NCBI GenBank assembly: GCA_030524455.1
Contig: JAUNGT010000021.1
Location: 1-46,089 of the forward strand
Direction: 5' to 3'
Origin: Eubacteriales bacterium
GTDB taxonomy: Bacteria > Bacillota > Clostridia > Lachnospirales > Lachnospiraceae
Length of the DNA stretch: 46,089 nucleotides
The notes under the pieces are model-generated. The model ran no database searches, was not told the DNA's origin, and worked only from the letters and a program-made list of their open reading frames with translations. The translations under genes and the position numbers were made by a program. This document shows positions 1 through 7,695 of this stretch, one piece after another; within the stretch, counting starts at the first letter, position 1; every line of letters starts with the position of its first letter.

Positions 1-383
1 GCCAGGACAAGGAGGCGCTGCTACACTACTGTAATGAGAACGCGGACCGTTTTCAGCAACTGGATGACGAAACCTACGATGTAATTTGCACAATGATTAA
101 CGCCAAACGACTATTAAAGCAAAAAGAAAACTATAAAAGAAACGGAAAGGAAGGGAACGATATGTGTAAAGCATTGAATGACTTGATGAAGGACAGCAGA
201 CGCGAGGGCTGGCTTGAAGGCGAAAAGGCTGGGATTGTCAAAGGGGAAATTCGGGGTGAGGAACTATTTGGAAAACTGGCCTCCTGCCTTCTTGGACAGA
301 AACGCTATTCTGAGCTGGAGGAGGCGGCAAAAAGCGCTGTGGTGCGAAGCAGACTGTACCGGGAATTTCATCTGCAGGCGTGA
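1..383 (+). CDS. Rpn-family PD-(D/E)XK nuclease / transposase-like protein, C-terminal part
   Basis: The reading frame is open from base 3, so the gene begins before the window and only its last 126 or so codons are seen; an internal ATG at 93 is probably not the start. The visible part reads FQQLDDETYDVICTMINAKR, then a basic stretch, then MCKALNDLMKDSRREG and a Lys/Glu-rich helix ending in KRYSELEEAAKS. This layout (a D/E-ETY segment followed by a charged coiled C-terminus starting with MCKAL) is what I know from the C-terminal tails of clostridial Rpn recombination-promoting nucleases, which are often annotated as putative transposases. The nuclease core itself is outside the window, so the family call rests on the tail alone. 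It is on the plus strand, against the direction of the neighbouring operon and against replication, which fits a mobile or accessory gene. Confidence 0.55.
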   Translation, partial: QDKEALLHYCNENADRFQQLDDETYDVICTMINAKRLLKQKENYKRNGKEGNDMCKALNDLMKDSRREGWLEGEKAGIVKGEIRGEELFGKLASCLLGQKRYSELEEAAKSAVVRSRLYREFHLQA

Positions 384-454
384 GGCTTTTCCAAACAAAC
401 AAAAAGGGGATTCCCATAACACCACAAACGCTTTTTCCGTAGCTGGCTAAACTG

Positions 455-1384
455 TTACCGCCCGTACGCCACCAGGGAATCTCCTGCCCGGACGCCCAGC
501 GCAAACGTATGGTACATGACAACTCCGTCGAACCGGGCGCGTACCTCCGCCAGCGTCTGCCCGCCGCAGGTTTCCAGACATCCCAGCAGCTCCCCCTTCC
601 GGACCGGCGCATTTGCCCTTGTGAATGGAAGCCAGAAACCATTGCAGGAAGCATCCTCGTAAACGGCTTCCACAATCTCCGTCTGGCTTCTGGCCGGAAT
701 GTCTCCCGGCAGGATCTTCATATGGCGAAGCAGCGAGTAAACATCCTCCCGGCAGGCGGCCACCTCCTCCTCCGACCAGCGGCCTGCGCCTCCGCGCTCT
801 ATGAGCATGGCAGGCACGCCCTTCTGCACCGCCCAGCTGTACAGACCGTCAACCGCCGTGGAGCGCACCCGGTAAGGCACCGTAAGGCATTTCGCCGCCT
901 CAAGCGCCGTCTGATTCACATGGCTTTCTCCCGCCGTCGGGAAAAACACCAGCGGCATAAGCTCCTGATTGCCGTCCCCGCCATGAAGATCCGCCAGAAA
1001 ATCCGCCACGGGATACAACGCCTGCTCCAGCGCAAAGGCAATGCGATAGGCAAGGCTTTTCTCCGCGCTCCCGGGGAACGCCCGGTTCAGATTAACGCCG
1101 TCCTCGGGGACAAACTGCTTCAGCCCCGCATAAAAACCGCCGGAATTCGCCAGCGGCACAAGCACGACATTGCCGGACATGACGGCAGGATCCAACTCAC
1201 GCACAAGCCTTCTGAGCGTCTGTATGCCCACATATTCGCAGCCGTGAACCCCGGCTGTCAGCACAAGCGTCCGGCCCGGCGCAGCGCCGCAGAAAACATG
1301 CGCCTCCACGGCTTCTCCGCCCGGCACCGGAATGGGGATCGCCCGGTATTCTCCGGGCAAAAGCTTTTCCCTGCAAAAAATCAT
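455..1384 (-). CDS. M14-type zinc acylase (succinylglutamate desuccinylase/aspartoacylase family)
   Basis: A 309-residue protein of the AstE/AspA branch of the M14 metallopeptidases, which hydrolyse N-acyl amino acids or trim peptides with one zinc. The zinc ligands are visible: H47xxE50 in TAGVHGCEYVG and H134 in ADLHGG. The likely general base is E196 in AMLIERGG, and NLNRAFPG (98-105) matches the substrate-binding asparagine-arginine segment. The last 80 residues form the small beta domain usual in this family. There is no signal peptide, so it acts in the cytoplasm. The ATG overlaps the stop of the upstream ATPase gene by 4 bases, so it is the last gene of the nik-like operon and probably acts on what that importer brings in. 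The substrate is unknown; acyl-peptide or metallophore breakdown is my inference. Confidence 0.8.
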   Translation of the reverse strand: MIFCREKLLPGEYRAIPIPVPGGEAVEAHVFCGAAPGRTLVLTAGVHGCEYVGIQTLRRLVRELDPAVMSGNVVLVPLANSGGFYAGLKQFVPEDGVNLNRAFPGSAEKSLAYRIAFALEQALYPVADFLADLHGGDGNQELMPLVFFPTAGESHVNQTALEAAKCLTVPYRVRSTAVDGLYSWAVQKGVPAMLIERGGAGRWSEEEVAACREDVYSLLRHMKILPGDIPARSQTEIVEAVYEDASCNGFWLPFTRANAPVRKGELLGCLETCGGQTLAEVRARFDGVVMYHTFALGVRAGDSLVAYGR

Positions 1385-2178
1385 ACCGCTTCCTCCTCCG
1401 TATCAAACACAATAATCGATTCCAGCAGACGGCGGGCATATTCATCCTTTGTCTCGGAAATTCTGCTGACGGGAAGATGCTCCGTCACGCGGCCCTGGTA
1501 CAAAAACAGCACGTCGTCGCAAAGATAAGTGATCGAGGTCAGATCATGGGTGATAAAAATATAGGTAAGTCCAAGCCTTTCCTTCAGTTCCCGCAAAAGA
1601 TCCATGACCTGGACCTGCGTGTGGGCGTCCAGAGAGGAAATGGCTTCGTCAAAAAGGATGATTTCCGGACTGCAGGCCACGGCTCTGGCAATGCAGACGC
1701 GCTGCAGCTGGCCGCCGGAAAGCTCATGGGGAAAACGGTCGGCAAAGTGTCCCGGCAGTCCCACGGTTTCCAGCAGGGAAAGCGTCTCTTTTTTCCGGTC
1801 CAGCCGGCAGCCCTCCCGCCGTTCCCGGACCCTGAGCCCCTCCCCGATCACCTCCCTGACGCGAAAACGCGGATTCGCCGAGGTTGTATAATCCTGAAAT
1901 ACCACGCTGAGCCTGTTTTGCAGATTCCGCCGCCCCGCCCGGGAGCCGTAGACAGAGATGTTATCCAGACTGGCCTCTCCGCTGTCCGGCTTCAAAAGGC
2001 CGCATATCACCCGGCCCATGGTGGATTTTCCGCTGCCGGATTCCCCTAAAATCCCCAGGCAGCTTCCCTTCCTGACCCGCAGCGACACATCGTGGAGCAC
2101 CTGTTGGCGCGTGTGTCCGAAAATCTTATCCTGTTGCTCGCTTCGAAAGCTGACGCAAATATTTTTCAGCTCAAGCAT
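1381..2178 (-). CDS. nikE: Nickel/peptide ABC transporter ATP-binding protein, NikE/OppF-like
   Basis: A 265-residue ATPase of the Opp/Nik importer class. Walker A is GESGSGKST, the signature is LSGGQLQRV, Walker B is IILFDEAISSLD and the switch histidine is in FITHDL. I chose the ATG at 2178 and not an upstream codon, because it begins the normal MLELKNICVSF sequence and has AGGAGG about 7 bases upstream (plus-strand 2183-2189). The start overlaps the end of the NikD-like gene by 8 bases, which suggests translational coupling. It should pair with the NikD-like ATPase to form the heterodimeric motor for the two permeases encoded upstream. The name is given by analogy with E. coli nik; the transported ligand is not settled. 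Confidence 0.75.
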   Translation of the reverse strand: MLELKNICVSFRSEQQDKIFGHTRQQVLHDVSLRVRKGSCLGILGESGSGKSTMGRVICGLLKPDSGEASLDNISVYGSRAGRRNLQNRLSVVFQDYTTSANPRFRVREVIGEGLRVRERREGCRLDRKKETLSLLETVGLPGHFADRFPHELSGGQLQRVCIARAVACSPEIILFDEAISSLDAHTQVQVMDLLRELKERLGLTYIFITHDLTSITYLCDDVLFLYQGRVTEHLPVSRISETKDEYARRLLESIIVFDTEEEAV

Positions 2179-2998
2179 AGACAGCCTCCTGTTCCAGAAT
2201 TCCCCTGTAGCGGCGCATAACCGCCGCCCGTTTTTCCACCAAAAGCCTTGTATACGGGTCCTTCGCATGATGCAAAATATGCCGGAAATCCCCCTGATCC
2301 ACAACCCTTCCCTGATTCAGCACGACAATCCGGTCCGCCACCCTGGATATCGCGTTCAGGTCGTGGGAAATAAATACCATTGCCGTCTTGTGCTCCGCTT
2401 TGATCCGCAGCAGCTCGTCAAGAATTTTAAACTGTGTGATGGCGTCGATGGCCGTGGTCGGCTCGTCCGCAATCAGAAGCGCCGGCTGCATAGCGGTGGC
2501 AATGCCAATCATAATGCGCTGCAGCATACCGCCGGACAGCTGATGCGGATATTTCTCAAGCACCTCCTCCGGGCTGCGGATCCGCATCCTACCAAGCATT
2601 TCCAGGGAACGTTCCCGCACCTGTGCGGCATTCCAGCGATTGTGCGCAAGAAAGGTTTCCTCAATCTGGAAGCCGATCCGGTACAGCGGATCAAAGCAGG
2701 TCATGGGATTCTGCAAAATCATCCCGATCCTGCCCCCTCGGATGCGGCGCAGCTCCTCGGCGCTCCTGCACAGCATCTCCTCCCCCTGAAACAGCGCGCT
2801 TCCGGAAATCTGAAAGCTTCTGTCCAAAAGGCCCATCGCCGCCTTCATGGACATGGATTTTCCGCTGCCGGATTCCCCTAAAATCCCCAGGCATTGCCCC
2901 TCCTCCACAGAAAAGGAAACTCCCTTCACCAGCTCTGTGCTGCGATGCTTTTGCCGGAGAACAACATGAAGATCCCTTAACTCCAAAACCGCACTCAC
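2171..2998 (-). CDS. nikD: Nickel/peptide ABC transporter ATP-binding protein, NikD/OppD-like
   Basis: A 275-residue ATPase, the partner of the NikE-like protein. Walker A is GESGSGKSM, the signature is LSGGMLQRI, Walker B is ALLIADEPTTAID and the switch region is FISHDL. The start is GTG at 2998: its GTGA overlaps the TGA of the upstream permease gene, an AGGAGG lies about 7 bases upstream, and no ATG fits the normal N-terminus (MSAVLELRDLHVVL). The Opp/Nik class uses two different ATPases, and both are present here in the order D then F/E. It acts on the inner face of the membrane. Confidence 0.78.
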   Translation of the reverse strand: MSAVLELRDLHVVLRQKHRSTELVKGVSFSVEEGQCLGILGESGSGKSMSMKAAMGLLDRSFQISGSALFQGEEMLCRSAEELRRIRGGRIGMILQNPMTCFDPLYRIGFQIEETFLAHNRWNAAQVRERSLEMLGRMRIRSPEEVLEKYPHQLSGGMLQRIMIGIATAMQPALLIADEPTTAIDAITQFKILDELLRIKAEHKTAMVFISHDLNAISRVADRIVVLNQGRVVDQGDFRHILHHAKDPYTRLLVEKRAAVMRRYRGILEQEAVYA

Positions 2999-3819
2999 TT
3001 TGCCACCTCCTTCGGATCCAGCACGTCCCGCAACGCATCCCCCATCAGGTTAAAGCAGCATACCAGCGTCACAATGGCGATTCCCGGCGCCAGCATCTGT
3101 ATGGGATTGCTTGTCAGCACCTCCTTGGCCTCATTCAGCATCGCGCCCCACTCCGGCGTAGGCGCCTGAACGCCAAGCCCCAGAAAGGACAGCGTGGAAA
3201 TATTGATGATGGCCCAGCCCACATCGAGCGACGCCAGCACCGCAAGATCCGAGGTGATGGACGGTAAAAGGTGCCGAAACAGGATAAACCGCTCCGGCAT
3301 TCCCACACAGCGGGAAAACTGAATAAAATTCCGGTTCCGGTACTGCATAACGCCGGTACGGATCATGCGGGCGTACCAGGCCCATTTGATAAATACGTTT
3401 GCAATGATCACGTTCTGGACGCTGATCCCTAAAAGCCCTACCACGGCAAACACCATGATCTGGCTGGGGAAGGACAGCATAACGTCCACAACCCGCATGA
3501 TCACCTCCTCCACCGCGCCTCTGAAATACCCTGCCATGATCCCCAGCACCGCTCCCAGCGCGATGGTTCCGAACATGGTCAGAAGCGCCAGCCCCAGCGT
3601 CGGCCGGATTCCGTAAATCAGCCGCGACAGTACGCATCTGCCCAGATGATCCGTGCCGAGCGGATATTCCCGGCTGAAGCCCGCAAACTTGTTTAAAATA
3701 TCTGTTTCATAGGGATCATGCGGCGCAATCAGCGGCGCAAAGATCCCAAGCAGCGCAATCAGCAGCACAAATGCCACGGTTGCGACCGCCGTCCGATTCT
3801 GTAAAAAACGTTCTCTCAT
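2995..3819 (-). CDS. nikC: Nickel/peptide ABC transporter permease, NikC/OppC-like
   Basis: A 274-residue inner-membrane permease with about six hydrophobic segments. The N-terminal anchor (VATVAFVLLIALLGIFAPLI) is followed by the short external DPYETDI...YPLGTDHLGR motif that is characteristic of DppC/NikC proteins. The BPD permease loop is seen as GMPERFILFRHLLPS. The ATG overlaps the stop of the NikB-like gene (ATGA), with GGAGGG as ribosome binding site. It forms the channel with the NikB-like subunit. Confidence 0.8.
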   Translation of the reverse strand: MRERFLQNRTAVATVAFVLLIALLGIFAPLIAPHDPYETDILNKFAGFSREYPLGTDHLGRCVLSRLIYGIRPTLGLALLTMFGTIALGAVLGIMAGYFRGAVEEVIMRVVDVMLSFPSQIMVFAVVGLLGISVQNVIIANVFIKWAWYARMIRTGVMQYRNRNFIQFSRCVGMPERFILFRHLLPSITSDLAVLASLDVGWAIINISTLSFLGLGVQAPTPEWGAMLNEAKEVLTSNPIQMLAPGIAIVTLVCCFNLMGDALRDVLDPKEVAK

Positions 3820-4754
3820 TTTTCCCTCCGCAGCCTGGGATCTGAAACCGTCTGCAGCACGTCAAAAATGAGATTGAAGGCGACAAACAGCACGCCGATA
3901 AGCAGCACATAGGTCTGAATCACCGGCAGATCCCTGTTGAAAATAGAGCTGATGCAAAGCGTCCCCAGTCCCGGCCAGGAAAATACATTTTCCACGACGA
4001 TCGTCCCGGCGATCAGCTGGGGAATGCTCATTCCCATGGCCACAATGCAGGTATGCATGGAATTTTTCAGAATATGCTTCACCAGAACGGACTTCTGGGG
4101 AAGCCCTCTCACATTGGCGTAAAGCACATAATCCTGCTTCATGTTCTCCAGCATATTGTTGCGGATCAGACGGATATAGGTGGAAATATAGCTGAGCGCT
4201 ACGGTAAAGGCCGGAAGGATCAGGTGGCGGACAGAGCCGCTGCCGTTGGTCGGCAAAAGCCCGAGCTTGACGCTGACTCCCCACATAAGAAGCAGTCCAA
4301 CCCAATAAGCAGGCATCGCTGTGGACACAAAGACAATCCCTCTCATAATTTTGTCAAACCAGCCGTCCTTATAAACGGCACAGAGAAACCCGATGGGAAT
4401 GCTCAGTACCACCACAATCACAAAGGATGCGGCTGCCAGCTGCAGAGTCGCCGGAAGGCAGCGCGCCAGCTCTCCGGCCACCGTCCGGGCCGGATTGACA
4501 TAGCTGATACCGAAATCTCCGCGCAGGCATCCCAGCACCCAGTCAAAGTAGCGGATCAGGAAGGGCTTGTTAAGCCCCAGCATTTCCTCCATCTCCGCAA
4601 TCGCCTCCTCCGTAATAACCGGCATCTGCTGGACTCTCAGCGCAACCTCCGCCGGGTTTGACGGAATCAGGTTGATGAACACAAAGCAGACAAAGGAAAT
4701 GGCCAACAGCAGCGGAACAGCCATCAGCAACCGGCGGATCACATAGCGTTTCAT
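3816..4754 (-). CDS. nikB: Nickel/peptide ABC transporter permease, NikB/OppB-like
   Basis: A 312-residue permease that starts MKRYVIRRLLMAVPLLLAIS, the usual N-terminus of DppB/NikB proteins, and ends DPRLRREK. The periplasmic-side segment MLGLNKPFLIRYFDWV and the motifs GDFGISYVNP, LPATLQLA and AGTIVVENVFSWPGLG follow the E. coli NikB pattern as I remember it. The coupling loop is in VRGLPQKSVLVKHILKNS. It lies 43 bases downstream of the substrate-binding protein gene with no terminator between them, so the five transport genes and the acylase form one transcript. Confidence 0.8.
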   Translation of the reverse strand: MKRYVIRRLLMAVPLLLAISFVCFVFINLIPSNPAEVALRVQQMPVITEEAIAEMEEMLGLNKPFLIRYFDWVLGCLRGDFGISYVNPARTVAGELARCLPATLQLAAASFVIVVVLSIPIGFLCAVYKDGWFDKIMRGIVFVSTAMPAYWVGLLLMWGVSVKLGLLPTNGSGSVRHLILPAFTVALSYISTYIRLIRNNMLENMKQDYVLYANVRGLPQKSVLVKHILKNSMHTCIVAMGMSIPQLIAGTIVVENVFSWPGLGTLCISSIFNRDLPVIQTYVLLIGVLFVAFNLIFDVLQTVSDPRLRREK

Positions 4755-4797
4755 GAAGACTCTCCTTTTTTCTTAATGACCGTAACGGTTCCTCCCA

Positions 4798-6417
4798 TTA
4801 TTCAAAGTACATCCCCGCAAAATCCACGTCGTACTGATCCGTGCCGAAATGAACGCCCTTAAGCTCCGAGCGGTAAAGCGCCTTGTTGGTTTCGTAGGTG
4901 AGCGGGATATAAACCGCGTCCTCATGCAGGCGGGTCAACACGAAATCGTACAGCTCCTGCCGCTTTGTCTCGTCCGTGGATGTCAGGATGTCCGTGATAG
5001 CCTGATCAATCTCCGCCTTATCCTCCAACCCCTGCTGCGCAGCGTAATCCCCGTACACCGGCGCGCGCATGGCCGCCAGAGACGACTGCGGATCATACGG
5101 CATCCCCCAGCATATATTGAATACCATGTCAAAATTGCCGGCCTTCATATTGTCGCGATAGGACTGCTCCTCCTCGCCGTGGATTTTCATACTGATTCCA
5201 AGCTTCTGGTATTCGCTCTGAAGAAACTCGGAAATGGTTTTCTCTGTCACGCTGTCGCTGTTGTAAAGCAGATCAAGCTCCAGCTTTTTCCCGTCCTTTT
5301 CCCGCACGCCGTCTCCGCCAAGCTTCCAGCCCGACTCATCCAGCAGCTGTGCGGCAAGCTCCATATCGTACTCGTAGGGCTCCAGCTCCACGTCGCAGTA
5401 AGGCACCGTTGCGGAATAGAGCGTGTCGGCGGCAGGCTCCAGCCCGTAGAAAACGCCCTGGGAGATCGCCTCCCTGTTTGTCGCGTGCTGCAGCGCCCTG
5501 CGCACCCCGGCATCCCCCAGAATCTCATGGGTTGTGTTCAGGACAATGTGACGGGTAGACGTCGGGTCGGACAGTCCAACCGTGAATTTCTCACTGTCCA
5601 CATATTGACTGATCGCATCGGCATCCAGCATATTTTTGCCGAAAATCAGATCTATTTCACCGTTTTCCATCGCCATGATACGGGTCTGGTTATCCGGAAT
5701 CACCTTAACCGTAATCTTCTGTATCGCGGGAGCCTCGCCCCAGTAGTTTTCGTTGCGCTCAAAGACCGCATATTCGTCCGTGACAAAATCCGTCAGCACA
5801 TACGGGCCGGTTCCGATGTAGCCGTTGACGCCGTCCTTTGTGCTTCCGTCAATCATGCAGTTCGGGGAGATCATGGCAAAGGGCCGGATGCAGGCAAGCT
5901 CCGTGAGCATCGGATAATACGGCTCGCTCATCTCGATGACAAAGGTATCCGCATCCGGAGCGGAAACGCTCTCCAGCAGATTCATCATCTCCAGCCAGGT
6001 ATGACGCTCCCTGTTTTCAAGAATCGCATTGAAATTCGCCAGGATCGCGTTGGCATCGCAGGGCGTACCGTCGGAAAATTTCACGCCGTCCCGGATGTTA
6101 AAGGTATAAACACGTCCGTCCTCGCTGATGGACCAGTCCTCCGCAAGGCAGCCCACATAGCCATCCTCCGTATTGCTGACAAGCGTATCGTACAGAATGC
6201 TCTGCGCATACATTTCCCCCGCATACAGATGGGGATTGAGATCGCGGATATCCCGGTAATTCACAAACACAAGCTCATCCTTCGCGGCTGCACTCTCCTC
6301 CGCTGCAGCGCTGCTTTTCTCCGCAGCCGCAGACGGAGCGGAAGCCTGTCCGCAGCCCGCAAGCGCACTTATGAGCAATACGCCGCTCAGCAGAGCGGCC
6401 ATACAATTTCTTTTCAT
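4798..6417 (-). CDS. nikA: NikA-like substrate-binding lipoprotein of an ABC importer
   Basis: A 539-residue extracellular solute-binding protein (SBP_bac_5 family). It starts with a lipoprotein signal peptide with lipobox ALAGC (lipidated Cys22), followed by a low-complexity Ala/Ser/Glu linker to about residue 46. From residue 54 it resembles E. coli NikA more than DppA/OppA: RDLNPHLYAGEMYAQS, ENRERHTWLE, PYYPMLTELACIRPF, GTGPY and AAQQGL. By recalled alignment, the two arginines that hold the metallophore carboxylates in NikA are kept (Arg138 and Arg178), but the nickel-ligand histidine (His416 of mature NikA) is replaced by Tyr455. It is the first gene of the operon, and a GGAGG-type site precedes the ATG. 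The ligand could be a metal chelate without direct protein-metal contact, or a short peptide. Confidence 0.75.
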   Translation of the reverse strand: MKRNCMAALLSGVLLISALAGCGQASAPSAAAEKSSAAAEESAAAKDELVFVNYRDIRDLNPHLYAGEMYAQSILYDTLVSNTEDGYVGCLAEDWSISEDGRVYTFNIRDGVKFSDGTPCDANAILANFNAILENRERHTWLEMMNLLESVSAPDADTFVIEMSEPYYPMLTELACIRPFAMISPNCMIDGSTKDGVNGYIGTGPYVLTDFVTDEYAVFERNENYWGEAPAIQKITVKVIPDNQTRIMAMENGEIDLIFGKNMLDADAISQYVDSEKFTVGLSDPTSTRHIVLNTTHEILGDAGVRRALQHATNREAISQGVFYGLEPAADTLYSATVPYCDVELEPYEYDMELAAQLLDESGWKLGGDGVREKDGKKLELDLLYNSDSVTEKTISEFLQSEYQKLGISMKIHGEEEQSYRDNMKAGNFDMVFNICWGMPYDPQSSLAAMRAPVYGDYAAQQGLEDKAEIDQAITDILTSTDETKRQELYDFVLTRLHEDAVYIPLTYETNKALYRSELKGVHFGTDQYDVDFAGMYFE

Positions 6418-6512
6418 ATTCTTTCTCCTCTGTTCTCCTGTTTTAACAAGCGCCTGTTTAATATACAGTAGTTAGTCAAAACTTACCAGAGGTCAAAAAT
6501 GTATGGATCGCT

Positions 6513-6527
6513 ATAACAAATTCGTAT
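6513..6527. promoter_or_regulatory. Candidate LysR-type regulator binding box (T-N11-A) upstream of nikA-like gene
   Basis: ATAACAAATTCGTAT is an imperfect dyad containing the T-N11-A pattern that LysR-family proteins recognise. It lies between the LysR gene's stop codon and the nikA-like ATG, about 95 bases upstream of that ATG. I see no convincing -35/-10 pair next to it, so the site is tentative. Confidence 0.25.
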
Positions 6528-6538
6528 ACCCTTCGTTT

Positions 6539-7441
6539 CTACAGCATTTTGCGGAACGCCCCGATCATCCATTCCGCCTGCGCCGACAAAGGGCTCTCCT
6601 GCGCCCTCACATACCCGATCTGGAGAAACGGCTCGCAGCCGTTTATTTCCAGCGGCTTTATATTATACTGCTCGTAGGGCCCGTACATGAAATTCAGTCC
6701 CAGACTGCAAATATCCGTATGGAGCAGCAAATTGACGGTCAGGTGATCGCTGTTGGTGTAGACCACATAATTGAGGGCATGCGTGTCAATGATCCCCACG
6801 CTGACGTTCTCCAGATGATGCTCCATCGAAAAGAAATCCCGGACGCCTCCCACAAACTTAAGACCGGGCAGATCCGCGAAATTGACGCTTCCGGCATGGA
6901 AAAGCGGATGATTCGGGCCCGCATAAACGCATATTTTTTTGGTGTCCATCGGGAAAAATTCCAGCTTTTTATGGGACAGAATGTGCTGGAACAGCGGCAC
7001 CTGCTTTTGCGCCACATAAACAATCCCGAGCTCCGAAATCCCCTGGTAGACATGGTTGATGATCTCCTCCACCGTCCCCTCCTGGTGTTCAATATGATAA
7101 TCGCAGCCCCAGGTTTCATAAAATTCAATCAGAAGCCTTGCAATCATATTGCTCGGATATGTGGACAGACACAGGCTGTTCTGCTCGTCCGGAACCGCGA
7201 GAGAGGAGATCGCCGAAGTGTTTTTCAGAATGATCCTCGCATACTCAAGCACCGTCTTCCCATACGGAGTCGGCTGAACGCCCTTCCCGCTTCTCATCAA
7301 AAGCGCGCGTCCCAGTTCATGCTCCAGCTCGCGGACATTTCTGCTCACATTCGGCTGTGACGTATACATGCAGGCAGCCGCGCCGGAAAAGCTGCCCTGC
7401 TCGCAGGCGGTGACAAAATACTGAAGCTGTTTAATATCCAT
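6539..7441 (-). CDS. LysR-family transcriptional regulator
   Basis: A 300-residue LysR regulator. The N-terminal winged helix (residues 1-60) begins MDIKQLQYFVTACEQGSFSG and contains the recognition-helix segment TSQPNVSRNVRELE. The rest is a periplasmic-binding-protein-like effector domain starting near residue 90. The ATG has a GGAGGG site just upstream. It precedes the nik-like operon in the same direction with a 121-base gap, unlike the classical divergent LysR layout, so it may be co-transcribed with the genes it controls or terminated in the gap. Control of the importer and acylase is inferred from position. A nickel importer would more usually be controlled by NikR, so a LysR regulator points to a small organic effector. 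Confidence 0.85.
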   Translation of the reverse strand: MDIKQLQYFVTACEQGSFSGAAACMYTSQPNVSRNVRELEHELGRALLMRSGKGVQPTPYGKTVLEYARIILKNTSAISSLAVPDEQNSLCLSTYPSNMIARLLIEFYETWGCDYHIEHQEGTVEEIINHVYQGISELGIVYVAQKQVPLFQHILSHKKLEFFPMDTKKICVYAGPNHPLFHAGSVNFADLPGLKFVGGVRDFFSMEHHLENVSVGIIDTHALNYVVYTNSDHLTVNLLLHTDICSLGLNFMYGPYEQYNIKPLEINGCEPFLQIGYVRAQESPLSAQAEWMIGAFRKML

Positions 7442-7468
7442 TCGGTCCCTCCATCCTTTTCAAATATC

Positions 7469-7510
7469 AAAAAAGCCGGAAATTTCCCTGCTGAAACAAG
7501 GGGATTTCCG
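7469..7510 (-). terminator. Hairpin with T-run in the LysR leader
   Basis: On the minus strand, CGGAAATCCCC pairs with GGGAAATTTCCG (a small bulge) and is followed by six T residues, which is the form of an intrinsic terminator. It ends about 28 bases before the LysR ATG, so it either backs up the stronger terminator at 7610-7656 or attenuates LysR expression. Confidence 0.5.
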
Positions 7511-7609
7511 ACATTTCCCACTGTGATTTTCTTTGATTTCTGTGTCAGTCATTCTACAGCATCCGCCGCGAAGCTGTCAATCTTTTTCCGGGCAGCTCTG
7601 CATCGAATT

Positions 7610-7656
7610 AAAATCCGGGCGCGCTGCAGAACAAATCTGCAGCGCGCCCGGATTTT
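7610..7656. terminator. Strong bidirectional intrinsic terminator after the GH112 gene
   Basis: Two perfectly complementary 20-base arms (7610-7629 and 7637-7656) surround a 7-base loop. The GC-rich core CCGGGCGCGCTGCAG is flanked by AAAA on the left and TTTT on the right, so it can stop transcription in both directions. It lies 40 bases past the GH112 stop codon and ends the rhamnogalacturonan operon. The rest of the 7442-7695 gap holds only the LysR leader hairpin. Confidence 0.85.
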
Positions 7657-7695
7657 CTATTCTGTCACTTTCTCCCTCTATATAACTTCGGTCTC

